From NCBI RefSeq assembly GCF_003226255.1, contig NZ_QJST01000007.1, forward strand, positions 1 to 64,000: a stretch of DNA of 64,000 nt, in the 5' to 3' direction. This DNA is from Idiomarina fontislapidosi (GTDB lineage Bacteria > Pseudomonadota > Gammaproteobacteria > Enterobacterales > Alteromonadaceae). Positions within the stretch are counted from its first letter, which is position 1. Every line of letters begins with the position of its first letter. Both the position numbers and the translations under genes were made by a program. Below, piece after piece: positions 8,334 through 18,968 of this stretch. The notes under the pieces were generated by a model that was not told the origin of the DNA, searched no databases, and worked only from the letters and a program-made list of their open reading frames with translations.

Positions 8334-9659
8334 ATGGCGCTTACACGCGAAATTATTCGCATAAAACGCGATGGCGGCCAATTAGACGAGGCCTCGATCG
8401 CTGCGTTTATTCAAGGAATCACCGATGAGACGGTCAGTGAGTCACAAATTGCCGCGATGGCGATGGCTATCTATCTGAATGGCATGTCTGATCAAGAAAC
8501 GATGCTACTGACACGTCATATGCGGGACTCGGGTGATGTGCTGGATTGGCAACCATTAAATCTTGATGGGCCCGTGTTAGATAAACACTCGACTGGCGGT
8601 GTAGGTGATAATGTCAGTTTGATGCTGGGTCCTATTATAGCGGCATGTGGTGGCTATGTGCCGATGATTTCGGGACGTGGCTTAGGCCACACCGGCGGCA
8701 CACTTGATAAATTTGATTCGATCCCAGGCTATCAAACACATCCCTCTAATGAGTTGTTTAGACGTACAGTGCATGATGTCGGTGTTGCTATCATCGGACA
8801 AACCGGGTCATTAGCACCTGCCGATAAGCGCTTTTATGCAACCCGCGATGTTACATCCACGGTCGAATCACTGCCGTTGATTACCGCGTCGATCTTGTCC
8901 AAAAAACTAGCTGAGGGCTTAGATGGCCTCGTGTTGGACGTCAAGGCAGGTAACGGCGCGTTTATGGATAACGAGCAGAAAGCCCGAGAAATGGCGGATA
9001 CGTTGGTCAACGTAGGTAATCAACTCGGTGTCCCCACGCGGGCGATTATCACCGACATGAACCAGCCGTTGGCACCCTGTGCGGGTAACGCGATTGAGGT
9101 GCGCTGTGCAATTAACTATTTATCCGGCATTGAGCAACCCGCGCGGTTACACGATGTAACGGTAGCACTCGCGGTAGAGGCCCTGATAGCAGGCGGTTTA
9201 GTCGATGACCAAAGTGCCGCTAAACATAAAGTTGATGAGGTGCTTCGCACGGGTAAAGCGCTCGAGGTATTTCAGCACATGGTGCATGCACTCGGAGGAC
9301 CGCATGACCTGGTCGAGAACATGGATGCGTATTTACCTAAGGCTGAGATCATTAAACCGGTGTTAGCGAATCAGCCAGGCTACGTGGCGGAGATAGACGC
9401 ACGCGCACTCGGTAACATCGTAGTAAGTCTAGGCGGCGGGCGTTTAACATCTAAAGATCAGTTAAATTATAGCGTGGGTGTCTCTGATATTGTCGAACTG
9501 GGCACTAAAATCGAGCAGGGTGAGCCGCTAGCGATAATTCACGCTGCGAACGAAGCCGAGTGGCAGCATGCCGCAGAACAGTTAAACCACGCGATAGCGA
9601 TTGCCCAACAACAACCTCAACCCCATGAGGTAATTTATTCAAAACGCCAGCGAGGTTAA
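8334..9659 (+). CDS. deoA: Thymidine phosphorylase
   Basis: The 441-aa protein has the length and order of motifs of DeoA: the phosphate-binding KHSTGGVGD (about 84-92), the signature [14 protein letters not shown] (about 113-126) and the C-terminal alpha/beta lobe. It converts thymidine (or deoxyuridine) and phosphate to the base and 2-deoxyribose 1-phosphate, which DeoB and DeoC then process. The Shine-Dalgarno GGAGAG sits 5 bases before the ATG. The gene is in the middle of the deoCAB run, and the operon lacks a deoD purine phosphorylase here. Confidence 0.97.
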   Translation: MALTREIIRIKRDGGQLDEASIAAFIQGITDETVSESQIAAMAMAIYLNGMSDQETMLLTRHMRDSGDVLDWQPLNLDGPVLDKHSTGGVGDNVSLMLGPIIAACGGYVPMISGRGLGHTGGTLDKFDSIPGYQTHPSNELFRRTVHDVGVAIIGQTGSLAPADKRFYATRDVTSTVESLPLITASILSKKLAEGLDGLVLDVKAGNGAFMDNEQKAREMADTLVNVGNQLGVPTRAIITDMNQPLAPCAGNAIEVRCAINYLSGIEQPARLHDVTVALAVEALIAGGLVDDQSAAKHKVDEVLRTGKALEVFQHMVHALGGPHDLVENMDAYLPKAEIIKPVLANQPGYVAEIDARALGNIVVSLGGGRLTSKDQLNYSVGVSDIVELGTKIEQGEPLAIIHAANEAEWQHAAEQLNHAIAIAQQQPQPHEVIYSKRQRG

Positions 9660-9664
9660 TCAGT

Positions 9665-10864
9665 ATGAAACGCGCCATTGTTGTGGTACTCGACTCGTTT
9701 GGCTTAGGTGCAGCACCCGATGCTGAAAAATTTGGCGACACTGGGGCTGACACTTTGGGTCATATTGCCGAACATCGGTTACGTCAAAATCAACCGCTGC
9801 AACTGCCGCATATGGCGCAGTTGGGCTTATGGCACGCGCATAGCGAGGCGACCGGGAAACAATTCAGTTCACTAGACGGCATCGCTTTGCGGGGGCGTTA
9901 TGGCTGGGCAGCAGAACGTTCATCAGGAAAAGACACACCTTCGGGTCATTGGGAGTTGATGGGCTTACCAGTGCATTACGACTGGGGTTATTTTCTGAAT
10001 AAGCAAAATAGTTTTCCTGATACGTTATTGGCTGAGCTTTGCCGTCGCGCGGACCTAGATGGTGTATTGGGTAATTGTCACGCGTCGGGGACACAAATCA
10101 TTGAGCAATGGGGGGCGACTCATCAAGAATCGCAGCAACCCATTGTGTACACTTCGGCCGACTCGGTGTTTCAAATTGCAGCGCACGAAGACACGTTTGG
10201 GCTCTCACGTCTTTATGAGGTATGCGAAATAGCCCGTGAGCTAGTCGATGAATACAACATCGGTCGCGTTATCGCACGACCGTTTGTAGGTGATAGTACC
10301 TCAGGTTACACCCGTACGAGCAACCGTCGAGATTACGCGACGCCGCCTCATGGCAACACATTGCTTGATCAGGTGATAGCGGCTGGAGGCGAGGTGCATG
10401 CTGTCGGAAAAATCAGCGATATTTTTGCGGGGCAAGGGATCAGTGCCAGCTATAAGGGCAACGATACTGCTAGTTTGGTCGATACCACCATTGAGCTAAT
10501 GCGCAGTAAACAGCAAGACAAATGCCTGATTTTTACCAACTTAGTGGCATTTGACACATTATACGGTCATCGCAGAGATGTCGCAGGCTATGCGCGCGAG
10601 CTAGAGGATTTTGATGTCAGACTTGCGGACTTAATGTCGTCGATGCAGCCGGACGATCTCTTAGTACTGACTGCTGATCATGGCTGTGACCCAACCTGGC
10701 CTGGCAGTGATCACACTCGCGAGTTTGTGCCCTTGCTTTGCTACAGCCCAAGTATGAAGAGTGGGTGTTTGGGTCAACGTGATAGTTTTGCTGACCTCGG
10801 ACAGACCCTTGCGACTTGGTTGAAGGTTGACGCCACAGAGAGTGGCGCCAATATGTTTGCTTAA
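9665..10864 (+). CDS. deoB: Phosphopentomutase
   Basis: The 399-aa alkaline-phosphatase-superfamily mutase interconverts (deoxy)ribose 1- and 5-phosphates, connecting DeoA to DeoC. Metal-binding residues are visible at the N-terminus ([15 protein letters not shown]10) and near the end ([18 protein letters not shown]). The phospho-accepting threonine is T91 in [12 protein letters not shown]. It starts 5 bases after deoA. Its stop TAA overlaps the stop of the convergent chemoreceptor gene; both use the same TTAA at 10861-10864. No T-rich intrinsic terminator is present, only a short 6-bp hairpin (CGCCAC/GTGGCG) near the end. Confidence 0.97.
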   Translation: MKRAIVVVLDSFGLGAAPDAEKFGDTGADTLGHIAEHRLRQNQPLQLPHMAQLGLWHAHSEATGKQFSSLDGIALRGRYGWAAERSSGKDTPSGHWELMGLPVHYDWGYFLNKQNSFPDTLLAELCRRADLDGVLGNCHASGTQIIEQWGATHQESQQPIVYTSADSVFQIAAHEDTFGLSRLYEVCEIARELVDEYNIGRVIARPFVGDSTSGYTRTSNRRDYATPPHGNTLLDQVIAAGGEVHAVGKISDIFAGQGISASYKGNDTASLVDTTIELMRSKQQDKCLIFTNLVAFDTLYGHRRDVAGYARELEDFDVRLADLMSSMQPDDLLVLTADHGCDPTWPGSDHTREFVPLLCYSPSMKSGCLGQRDSFADLGQTLATWLKVDATESGANMFA

Positions 10865-12552
10865 TCGATTTTGTATCGTTTTACTAATTGTTCAAGGCGT
10901 TGTGCGGTATCAGTGAGTTCACCCATGGTATCGCCCGCCTCGCGAGTCCCCTGAGCGGTTCGCTCAGCAATCTCGACAATAGTCGACATATTTTGATCAA
11001 TGGTTTGCGAAACCGACGTTTGTTCTTCAGCAGCCGTCGCAATCTGCGCGTTTTGCGAGTTAATAGTATTCACCGCTTCTAAGACTTGTTTAAGCGATTG
11101 CTCTACTTCGCCCGCACGCTCAACACTTTGACTGCTGCCTTCGCGTATCGCGCCCATCACATCAGACACTTCATTACTGCTCAGTTGCAGTTGATCAATC
11201 ATTTGCTCTATTTCGTGGGTGCTGTCCTGCGTGCGCTTGGCAAGTGTTCTGACTTCGTCAGCTACAACGGCGAAGCCTCGACCGGCCTCACCAGCACGGG
11301 CGGACTCAATCGCTGCATTAAGCGCTAACAAATTGGTTTGGTCGGCAATCGCACGAATCACATCAAGTACGCCGCCAATCTTAGCCGATTGGTTGGCGAG
11401 GTTATCTACAGAGTGGCTGCCGCTCTCAACTTTATCGGCTAACCCGTTGATTACATTGACCGCTTGCTTCAACAAGTTCGACGCATCGTAGACCAGCTTT
11501 TCGGCGTTCTCGGCGGCTCCGGACGCTTCTGACGCACTTGCGGCCACCTGCTGAGATGCGGCGGCCAACTCGTTAATTGCCGTCGCGACTTGCTCACTTT
11601 CTAACTGTTGTTCACCTACACCGTCCTGCGCTTGTTGGAGAACACTGGAGAGGTTTTGTGTTGACTGATTGACCAAAGAGGCGGACTCGCGCACACGAAC
11701 GATCAAGTCGGATACTTGATCACCAAAACGATTAAACGCAGCGCCCAAATCGGCAAGTTCATCGTTGCTGTCAGTTGCTAGGCGGCGAGTTAAGTCGCCG
11801 TCTCCAGTAGCAATCTCATCCATCGCTGCAAGCGCTTTTGCTAATGGGCGAGTAATGCTACGAACAACCACTAGTGCAACGAATGCAGTGATCATGAGCG
11901 CAATAAAACTTGCCAACAAGGTCTGCCACAACGCATCAGTAATTGACTCTTGCACGCTGTTTTCGAGTGCAATCGCTTTCTGCTCCAAGCCTTCGATCCA
12001 AAAGCCAGTGCCGATAACCCAGTCCCACTCTTCAATATATTCAGCGTAGCCTAACTTGGGGGCGACCTGTTTATTGTTATTTTGCCAGTCGTACGCGACA
12101 TAGCCACCACCGCCTTTCGCCGCGCCAATTAAGTCGCGAATCAAATATACGCCGTTGGGATCCTGAAAATCATATAAGTCGCGACCTCGTAATGATTGAT
12201 TCACTCCATGCGCCACACTGATTCCATTTGAATCGTATACGAACAAATAGCCGACATCACCGGAGTCATCAAATCGCAACTGTTCGATAATCTTGCGCGC
12301 CCGTGCTTGACGCTCTTCGAGGGTGCCTAGAGAGGGATCGTTAACGAGATGCGATATCGCCGACTGCGCTAAAGACAGGTAGTTAGATAAAGAGTTACGC
12401 GCGTCCTGCTGCATCTGGTCGGTAAATTGGTCAACGGCAGATTCACCAATGTTGTTCGACTGCTGAAAATTGAACCAAGTCAGAAAAATGGCGATGACTG
12501 CTGGAGGTACCAGCGCCAAGATAAATACCTTAGCGCGAATGTTAAATCTCAT
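10861..12552 (-). CDS. Methyl-accepting chemotaxis protein with single Cache sensor
   Basis: The 563-aa transducer has TM1 at about 8-28, a periplasmic single-Cache domain at about 35-195 ([22 protein letters not shown]-like [12 protein letters not shown], and WVIGTGFWI), TM2 at about 208-230 and a HAMP domain at about 231-285. A cytoplasmic signalling domain follows, with the invariant hairpin tip around 405-440 ([20 protein letters not shown]). sCache_2 receptors often bind small carboxylates, but the ligand cannot be read from sequence. The C-terminus lacks an NWETF-type CheR tether. It interrupts the E. coli-like order between deoB and prfC. The promoter should lie in the 184-bp divergent gap before prfC. 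Confidence 0.93.
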   Translation of the reverse strand: MRFNIRAKVFILALVPPAVIAIFLTWFNFQQSNNIGESAVDQFTDQMQQDARNSLSNYLSLAQSAISHLVNDPSLGTLEERQARARKIIEQLRFDDSGDVGYLFVYDSNGISVAHGVNQSLRGRDLYDFQDPNGVYLIRDLIGAAKGGGGYVAYDWQNNNKQVAPKLGYAEYIEEWDWVIGTGFWIEGLEQKAIALENSVQESITDALWQTLLASFIALMITAFVALVVVRSITRPLAKALAAMDEIATGDGDLTRRLATDSNDELADLGAAFNRFGDQVSDLIVRVRESASLVNQSTQNLSSVLQQAQDGVGEQQLESEQVATAINELAAASQQVAASASEASGAAENAEKLVYDASNLLKQAVNVINGLADKVESGSHSVDNLANQSAKIGGVLDVIRAIADQTNLLALNAAIESARAGEAGRGFAVVADEVRTLAKRTQDSTHEIEQMIDQLQLSSNEVSDVMGAIREGSSQSVERAGEVEQSLKQVLEAVNTINSQNAQIATAAEEQTSVSQTIDQNMSTIVEIAERTAQGTREAGDTMGELTDTAQRLEQLVKRYKID

Positions 12553-12622
12553 GGGCGTTTCACTTTTACCAGAATAGCTGTGTTAATTGTATAATAGACG
12601 ATTATCAGTCTCACTTAGACAT

Positions 12623-12651
12623 TTGTCTTGATTGAGTCAAAATCTTGTAAA
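12623..12651 (+). promoter_or_regulatory. Possible sigma-70 promoter for prfC
   Basis: TTGTCT (12623-12628) and TGTAAA (12646-12651) are separated by 17 bp in the gap between the chemoreceptor gene and prfC. The predicted leader to the prfC start would be about 80 nt. The boxes are imperfect, so this is only a plausible site. Confidence 0.4.
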
Positions 12652-12736
12652 CTCTCAGTCGTCCCTCGGCATTGTGTCTAGCGCGTAAATCAGCGAAAAT
12701 ACGCCCTTTAAATCGGCCGATATGCGAGAAAGTTAA

Positions 12737-14335
12737 ATGTCAGATGTGAGTGTCGCAAAACAAATTAAGCATGAGGTAGACAAACGTCGTACCTTTGCCA
12801 TTATTTCTCACCCAGATGCTGGTAAAACCACCATTACCGAGAAAGTGCTTTTACATGGTCAGCAGATCCAAAAAGCAGGCACGGTGAAAGGTAAAAAATC
12901 AGGTCAGCACGCGAAATCTGACTGGATGGAAATGGAGCAGGAGCGTGGTATCTCTGTGACCACCTCGGTTATGCAGTTTCCATATCACTCATCATTGGTT
13001 AACTTGCTCGATACGCCCGGTCACGAAGACTTTTCGGAAGATACCTATCGTACATTGACCGCTGTCGACTCCTGCCTGATGGTGATTGACGGTGCTAAAG
13101 GTGTTGAGGACCGTACCATCAAGTTGATGGAAGTTACGCGGTTGCGTGATACGCCGATAATTACGTTTATGAACAAACTCGACCGCGATATCCGCGATCC
13201 ATTAGAGCTTTTGGATGAAGTTGAGGATGTTTTAAAGATTATGTGCGCGCCGATTACTTGGCCCATTGGCTCAGGTAAGAACTTTAAAGGTGTATATCAC
13301 CTATTGCGCGATGAGACGATTCTCTACAAAACAGGTCAAGGCCACACGATCCAAAATATTGATGTCATCAAAGGAATTGATAACCCTGAGCTAGATGAGC
13401 GTCTGGGGGTTTGGGCTGAAGAACTGCGCGAGCAGATTGAGCTCGTCAACGGTGCGTCTAACGCATTTGATAAAGAACTGTTCCTCGCGGGTGAATTAAC
13501 GCCGGTATTCTTTGGTACGGCATTAGGTAACTTTGGTGTCGATCACATGCTAGATGGCCTCGTCGAGTGGGCGCCTAAGCCGCAACCACGCGAGACGGAT
13601 GAAGGCGAAGCGGTCGCTTCAGACAACAGTGACTTTTCGGGTTTTGTGTTTAAAATCCAAGCGAACATGGATCCGCGTCACCGCGACCGTGTCGCGTTTC
13701 TCCGCATTGTCTCGGGTAAATACGAGAAAGGCATGAAGATGAAACAGGTACGTACAGGCAAGGATGTGCGTATTAGTGATGCATTAACTTTTCTGGCAGG
13801 TGACCGAGCCCACGTTGAAGAGGCATATCCTGGTGATATCATCGGATTGCACAACCACGGTACGATTCAAATAGGCGATACCTTTACCAGTGGCTCAGAC
13901 TTCAAGTTTAGTGGTATTCCAAACTTTGCTCCCGAGCTGTTCCGTCGCATTCGATTAAAAGATCCGCTTAAACAAAAACAGTTGCTCAAAGGTTTGGTAC
14001 AGCTTTCTGAGGAGGGTGCGGTTCAAGTTTTTCGCCCCCTTATTAGCAATGACTTGATTGTGGGCGCCGTTGGTGTGTTGCAGTTTGACGTTGTTGTTCA
14101 TCGTTTGAAAACGGAATACAAAGTCGATGCAATGTACGAGAACATCAATGTCGCGACCGCGCGTTGGGTATCCGGTGATGAGCGTAAGGTGGATGAATTC
14201 CGTCGTAAGGCTGAAGCTAACTTGGCGCTTGATGGCGGGGATAACCTCACGTATATAGCTCCGACCATGGTGAACTTGAGCTTGGCCGAAGAGCGCTATC
14301 CGGATATTACTTTTAGTCACACCCGCGAGCATTAA
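12737..14335 (+). CDS. prfC: Peptide chain release factor 3
   Basis: The 532-aa translational GTPase recycles RF1/RF2 from the ribosome after peptide release. GTPase motifs are all present: SHPDAGKTT (about 24-32), the switch I region around [18 protein letters not shown] (92-99) and NKLD (146-149). The elongation-factor-like domain 2 and the RF3-specific C-terminal domain follow, and the length equals that of E. coli RF3 (529). A weak Shine-Dalgarno (GAGAAAG) lies before the ATG. The gene yjjV starts 6 bases downstream, so the two are probably co-transcribed. Confidence 0.97.
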   Translation: MSDVSVAKQIKHEVDKRRTFAIISHPDAGKTTITEKVLLHGQQIQKAGTVKGKKSGQHAKSDWMEMEQERGISVTTSVMQFPYHSSLVNLLDTPGHEDFSEDTYRTLTAVDSCLMVIDGAKGVEDRTIKLMEVTRLRDTPIITFMNKLDRDIRDPLELLDEVEDVLKIMCAPITWPIGSGKNFKGVYHLLRDETILYKTGQGHTIQNIDVIKGIDNPELDERLGVWAEELREQIELVNGASNAFDKELFLAGELTPVFFGTALGNFGVDHMLDGLVEWAPKPQPRETDEGEAVASDNSDFSGFVFKIQANMDPRHRDRVAFLRIVSGKYEKGMKMKQVRTGKDVRISDALTFLAGDRAHVEEAYPGDIIGLHNHGTIQIGDTFTSGSDFKFSGIPNFAPELFRRIRLKDPLKQKQLLKGLVQLSEEGAVQVFRPLISNDLIVGAVGVLQFDVVVHRLKTEYKVDAMYENINVATARWVSGDERKVDEFRRKAEANLALDGGDNLTYIAPTMVNLSLAEERYPDITFSHTREH

Positions 14336-14340
14336 TTTCG

Positions 14341-15114
14341 ATGCGGATCTTCGACACCCATTGTCACTTGGACTTTGCTGCATTTGACGATGACCGAGCA
14401 CAGGTTATCGCAGCGGCTCAAGATCTGGGTGTCGAGCGATTTATGCTGCTTGGTGTTGCCAAGCAGCAATTTGATAGACTCATCAATGTAAGCCAAGATT
14501 TTTCTAACTCCTGCTATTTCTCACTTGGTTTGCATCCTTACTTTATTGAACAACACGAAGAACACCATCTCGGTGCACTCGAGAGCTACCTCGAAGCGAT
14601 ATTGGCAGATACTCAGACGCGCTGTAAAGCCGTCGGTGAAATAGGCCTGGATGTCACCTGTGGTAAGCCTGAGCTGCAACAGACACTGTTCAAGGGACAA
14701 CTCAAAATAGCAGCGGAGTACCAGTTACCCGTTATATTACATCACCGAAAGACCTTAGATGAGCTCTTAAAAGCTGTACGAGAAGCAAGTATCCAGCGCG
14801 GTGTGGTGCATGCATTCTCTGGCAGTTATGAGCAAGCAGCGGCATGGGCTGATCAAGGCTTTAAGCTGGGCGTGGGCGGAACTATTACTTACCAGAGAGC
14901 TAAGAAAACTCGTGATGCTATTTCTCGTATTGGCGCTGAACATTTGGTGCTGGAAACGGATGCCCCTGATATGCCGTTGTGTGGGTATCAAGGTCAACGA
15001 AACGAGCCCAAACGTGTGCTCGAGGTGCTGAATAGCCTTTCCGAATTGCTACAAACAGAAACCAACGAGCTTGCCGATGTGCTTTGGAAAAACAGCGTCG
15101 AACTCTTTAATTAA
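14341..15114 (+). CDS. yjjV: TatD-family metal-dependent hydrolase (YjjV-like)
   Basis: The 257-aa TIM-barrel hydrolase has the metal-binding N-terminal FDTHCHLD (H7, H9), the glutamate in VGEIGLD (E100), the histidines of ILHHRK and VVHAFSGS, and the final aspartate in LETDAPDMPL, all TatD signatures. TatD-family proteins are DNases or related phosphohydrolases. Its position directly after prfC corresponds to yjjV of E. coli, so that paralogue is the best name. It overlaps the convergent ytjB gene by 8 bases at the stop codons. Confidence 0.88.
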   Translation: MRIFDTHCHLDFAAFDDDRAQVIAAAQDLGVERFMLLGVAKQQFDRLINVSQDFSNSCYFSLGLHPYFIEQHEEHHLGALESYLEAILADTQTRCKAVGEIGLDVTCGKPELQQTLFKGQLKIAAEYQLPVILHHRKTLDELLKAVREASIQRGVVHAFSGSYEQAAAWADQGFKLGVGGTITYQRAKKTRDAISRIGAEHLVLETDAPDMPLCGYQGQRNEPKRVLEVLNSLSELLQTETNELADVLWKNSVELFN

Positions 15115-15754
15115 AATATTTTTGACGTTGCTTTTTAACCCACCGTCTATCGCGGATACGATTGAACCCGAGAAAAATCAGTCCACCCGTAATTAAAGCA
15201 AGCAACAACAAGGTTTTACCTTGTGCGGTTAGATTCGTCAATGCTTGATGATTCGACTGAAGCACCTGCTGTTTATCAAACAAGACCTGCAGATATCCCT
15301 GATTAAGCGACGTAGCTCCAATCGGCTGAATAAAGATCCAGGGTGCTGGGCGCGGTTCTGGGTAGTCAATAACAGAGAATGACTCGCCCGCGGTCAATAC
15401 ATTTTCTCCTGTCGCGCTTTTTACCGCAACACTGATGACTAGAGGCTGTTTCTCAAACGTTGTGACTAATTGCTTTAAACCGTCTTGATCACCGTTGGTA
15501 ATAAACACTTCAGCGGCGCTGGCTGTTTGTTGCAGTGCCAACTCGAGTTGTTGCCGAGTATTTTGTTGAAGTTGTTGTTGTGCTTGGTTCGTGGCAATAT
15601 TCCAAATACTGTACATCAGTAATAGCAGAGCGGCTGCCGCGAGAAAACGCAGCAGTCTTTTAAACGCGAGCCGGGTTAAGCGTTGCAACTTAGCTGTGGG
15701 CACTCGGCGCATGAGCTCACTTATGGTGTGTTTTGGCAATGCGTTTTGGTTCAC
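15107..15754 (-). CDS. ytjB: YtjB/Smp-family membrane protein
   Basis: The 215-aa protein has two transmembrane segments (about 34-52 and 178-196) enclosing a periplasmic region that begins with a Gln-rich helical stretch (about 55-95). This architecture and the divergent position next to serB match E. coli YtjB (Smp/AhpA family), an inner-membrane protein of unknown biochemical function. The start used is a GTG at 15754; an ATG at 15712 (MRRVPTAKL) is an alternative. The gap to serB is only 35 bp, so their promoters overlap each other or the coding starts. Confidence 0.8.
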   Translation of the reverse strand: MNQNALPKHTISELMRRVPTAKLQRLTRLAFKRLLRFLAAAALLLLMYSIWNIATNQAQQQLQQNTRQQLELALQQTASAAEVFITNGDQDGLKQLVTTFEKQPLVISVAVKSATGENVLTAGESFSVIDYPEPRPAPWIFIQPIGATSLNQGYLQVLFDKQQVLQSNHQALTNLTAQGKTLLLLALITGGLIFLGFNRIRDRRWVKKQRQKYFN

Positions 15755-15789
15755 TCGTGAATACCTATTGCAGCAACTAAGGAAACTCT

Positions 15790-16434
15790 ATGCTAAACCA
15801 TTCTGGGTTGATTGTCTTTGATATGGACTCAACCTTGATCTCAATTGAGTGTATCGATGAAATCGCAAATTTGCTAGGTCAGCGTGATGCGGTGGCAGCG
15901 ATTACTGAGCAAGCCATGCTAGGTGAGATTGATTTTGCGGCGAGTTTGAAGCAACGTGTTGCGCTACTAGAGGGGATCGAAACATCGCTGTTCGACACTC
16001 TATTTAATCCAATCCCACTTACTCCGGGGGCGCAGTCGCTTGTTGATTATTGTAAGTCTCGTGATTGGTATTGTGTTGTGGTCTCAGGCGGTTTTACATG
16101 GTTTTCCGAGCGAGTTGCTGGGCAGTTGGGACTTGATCAGCATGTGGCAAATGGGCTTGAAATTAACGACGGAAAATTAACAGGTAAAGTATCAGGTGCG
16201 ATAATTGACGGATACAAAAAAGCACAGATTCTCAATGAACTTAAAGCTAAATTGCCAAAGAACGCACCTGTCGTTGCCGTGGGAGATGGTGCAAACGATC
16301 AATGGATGTTGCAGGCGGCTGATATAGGTATTGCCTTTTGTGCAAAACCGTTATTGCGTCGGCAGGCTGATATTTGCATTTCACAGGCCGATTTATCGCT
16401 TGTTATTCCTGAGTTGGAAAAGCGTTGTAAATAG
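15790..16434 (+). CDS. serB: Phosphoserine phosphatase
   Basis: The 214-aa HAD phosphatase dephosphorylates O-phosphoserine, the final step of serine synthesis. The nucleophile motif DMDST (D11, D13), VVSGGFTWF and the motif IV GDGANDQWML are present. The ECIDEIA segment that gives serine specificity follows motif I. It is about 100 residues shorter than E. coli SerB (322) because the N-terminal regulatory-like extension is absent; the catalytic unit is intact. The start follows GGAAAC and leaves only six residues before the core. It sits in the conserved ytjB/serB-radA order with a PilZ gene inserted after it. Confidence 0.94.
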   Translation: MLNHSGLIVFDMDSTLISIECIDEIANLLGQRDAVAAITEQAMLGEIDFAASLKQRVALLEGIETSLFDTLFNPIPLTPGAQSLVDYCKSRDWYCVVVSGGFTWFSERVAGQLGLDQHVANGLEINDGKLTGKVSGAIIDGYKKAQILNELKAKLPKNAPVVAVGDGANDQWMLQAADIGIAFCAKPLLRRQADICISQADLSLVIPELEKRCK

Positions 16435-16439
16435 CAACG

Positions 16440-18905
16440 CTAAAGCCACTGCCGTAAACGTTCATAAGCCGTAGCACGCAACGAATCGGAGAGCTGCAAA
16501 CTTTGCATCAGCAAGTTTGAAACGCTGTAGCTATCAGCAACGCCGATAACACTCTCTAATTGCTCCTCAACGCGATCAACCTTGTGCTGTGCGTAAGCGG
16601 ATAAGTATTGCATTTCTGCCTCGACAAATTGACTATCTGGTCGGCCGGTGCGACTGAGTTCAACGTTAACTGCGATAATAGTGCCGTCGAGCAGTGCTTG
16701 TGTGACGCAGTGCTCAACATCGTCTAGCGATAGCGTCTGTGTATCGAAGCTGGTGAGGTTGATTGTCCGTTGACTCTTTTCATTCCAACCTAATTGAAAA
16801 ATGAGTAATGTGGTTAACGGGGCATCTTTTCGGTCGGCTTTGGTTAACCATGAAGTCCAGTAGTCGAACAATGTGCCTTCATTCAGCAAAGAGGTCAGCC
16901 GCGACTGTGAAATTTTGCGGCTTGGCATTTGCAGCAATTGGCTCCAATCGGTAACTTGTTGGGGGATACCGACACGGCCCAAATACTGCTCATGGCGTTT
17001 AGAACGATAAAAAAATAATGGAACGGCACTGGCGGCATCGCAATATAAGTTTCTCAGCCCCAACTCAAAACCTTTTAACGACTTATTTTCATAGATGCGT
17101 GGTAATTGACTACGTTTTTCTTTGATAAAGCGAGTCAAAAATTGTCCGGGCGCTTGATTAGCACTTTGTTCTGTTAGTTTAAGATTGAACGTTGTGTTCG
17201 CCTCGTCAGAGTTAACAATTTGATAATTTACATCAGCTAAGGGTTCATTCTTATAGCGCTGCTTTAATTGCGAGAAGGTGACACGCATTTCTGAGCGAGA
17301 GTCGCCGGGAATCGGCTCATCCACTTGTATACGTAGGCCATGATTTGATATGTCCAGCACCATACCATCTCGGACAATAGAACCACTTTTTACACGACAA
17401 CGGCTCCTTAGTTGGTACCTTTGTTCACTCCTCAAATCGACAAACTCTAGTTTTACTGCTTGCGAGCGTTGCGGCAAAGAGGGTGGATGCACAAAGGCAC
17501 GCAATTTGGCTAACTCTTCTTTATTGTAATTAACCGCGCATAGGGGTTTTACCAAATCAGTCACGTTATCGAGCGTTGCCAAATAATCGACCTCCGCCAA
17601 AGCCGCTTGAATATCTTGCGAAAAAGGTTGCTCTCGTGCAGGAAGATTTATATGTTGCGGAACGGCTTGAGGTCGCCAAGCATGTGCATGGTCTACAGGA
17701 GATAAACTAATTCGGAATGCTTGGAAAGATGACTTTTTTACCGCAAAAGCGGTAAATGTGTCCCACAAGCGAGTCTTCTCAAGTTCTTCGGCTAAGGCTG
17801 AGTAAAAGTGTATTTTTCCCTTTGCAGAAATGCTGAACGTGAGTATCGTCAGCTCACATGGTTCGTTTCGCTTTAGCCGATTTATCATGAACTGACTTCG
17901 GCGTTTATTAAGTAGTGAACCTATGGCCAACTCGTTCGTTTCTGTGTACCAATGCGCTAACGCATCTTCGTTATTGTCAGTAGTGAGCACATACTTGCAG
18001 TTCAGCTCCCGCGTATGAGCCTTAAGGAAAAGCGTTAATCGTGTCATGCGGGGTAAGTAGAATTGCTCGTGCGCTTTATTGATAAGTGCAATTTCAGTGT
18101 TATCAGTGTTAATTTTATAACGCCGTTTGTAGCCACTGATAAAACGAGAGATAAATGCATCAAACTCAGGGTTGTCATTTTCGTTAGCGCGTTTTAGTGA
18201 AATATAAGAGCGCTTGTTAGCCGCTTTTACGTTCGTTATTACGTAATCTATTGGCTTATTAGGATCCAATGTGAATTCTTTCGCAAAGCCAGTAAAGTAC
18301 ACTCTGACACGTTGCTCTGATGCGAACGAGAGTTGTGTTCTATCGACTCTAACTCTCAGTCCACCTTGCGAAATATTATTGGTAACCGCACGGAAAGGCT
18401 GTCCGCCATCGGGTTCAACGACGACCTCAACGGTGTAATTCATTCGCTCTTCGTCGCGGTACGGATAAAAACCCAGTTTAAATAGTTCAAATCTGAAATT
18501 TTTGCTATCGACGTTCTCATCCGTATTTTTTTCAAGTTCAGCTAACTTTTGATGCTCATACATCACGCGGTAGTTATTCTCCGCCTGCATGATTCGTTCG
18601 TAGGTATCTTGGGTGAAAACGCCGTTGTACTGCTTAAGGCCTCGTTCGAAAATATCGCGAGCGACCTCATCGAGGAAGTGGGTACGGCCTCGGTGATCGA
18701 ACCGTTTACAGTCCCCATCGACACGCTTTCGTAAATCAAGCGTTCGTGCGCAGGGGCTCGTTAATCTACGAACCTCAGCACGCACTTTAAATTTGCTTGG
18801 ACCGTCTAGGTTTGCGGTCAATAAACTAAAGTGTTTTTCGTAGTCGTTATCTAAAGCAACGAGTTTGAGTTGGTCGATTAGCGGTGTTAATTGTAAGTTC
18901 GGCAT
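16440..18905 (-). CDS. Large protein with two PilZ domains (putative c-di-GMP receptor)
   Basis: The 821-aa soluble protein contains two complete PilZ signatures. The first has RDEER (150-154) followed by NNISQGG (N177, S179, G181). The second has RYQLR (496-500) followed by DISNHG (518-523). The spacing RxxxR...[DN]xSxxG is that of c-di-GMP-binding PilZ domains. The flanking regions (1-145, 270-480, 600-821) match no domain I recognise. No membrane segment or signal peptide is seen. The gene is convergent with serB (5-bp gap) and divergent from radA. Proteins of this type sit at the same place in other Alteromonadales, from memory. The output it controls is unknown. Confidence 0.82.
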   Translation of the reverse strand: MPNLQLTPLIDQLKLVALDNDYEKHFSLLTANLDGPSKFKVRAEVRRLTSPCARTLDLRKRVDGDCKRFDHRGRTHFLDEVARDIFERGLKQYNGVFTQDTYERIMQAENNYRVMYEHQKLAELEKNTDENVDSKNFRFELFKLGFYPYRDEERMNYTVEVVVEPDGGQPFRAVTNNISQGGLRVRVDRTQLSFASEQRVRVYFTGFAKEFTLDPNKPIDYVITNVKAANKRSYISLKRANENDNPEFDAFISRFISGYKRRYKINTDNTEIALINKAHEQFYLPRMTRLTLFLKAHTRELNCKYVLTTDNNEDALAHWYTETNELAIGSLLNKRRSQFMINRLKRNEPCELTILTFSISAKGKIHFYSALAEELEKTRLWDTFTAFAVKKSSFQAFRISLSPVDHAHAWRPQAVPQHINLPAREQPFSQDIQAALAEVDYLATLDNVTDLVKPLCAVNYNKEELAKLRAFVHPPSLPQRSQAVKLEFVDLRSEQRYQLRSRCRVKSGSIVRDGMVLDISNHGLRIQVDEPIPGDSRSEMRVTFSQLKQRYKNEPLADVNYQIVNSDEANTTFNLKLTEQSANQAPGQFLTRFIKEKRSQLPRIYENKSLKGFELGLRNLYCDAASAVPLFFYRSKRHEQYLGRVGIPQQVTDWSQLLQMPSRKISQSRLTSLLNEGTLFDYWTSWLTKADRKDAPLTTLLIFQLGWNEKSQRTINLTSFDTQTLSLDDVEHCVTQALLDGTIIAVNVELSRTGRPDSQFVEAEMQYLSAYAQHKVDRVEEQLESVIGVADSYSVSNLLMQSLQLSDSLRATAYERLRQWL

Positions 18906-18968
18906 TCTTCTCGTTTATATTTATAATGATGAGCTTAACTGACAGCATCATAGAACGAGAGCAGTAAC

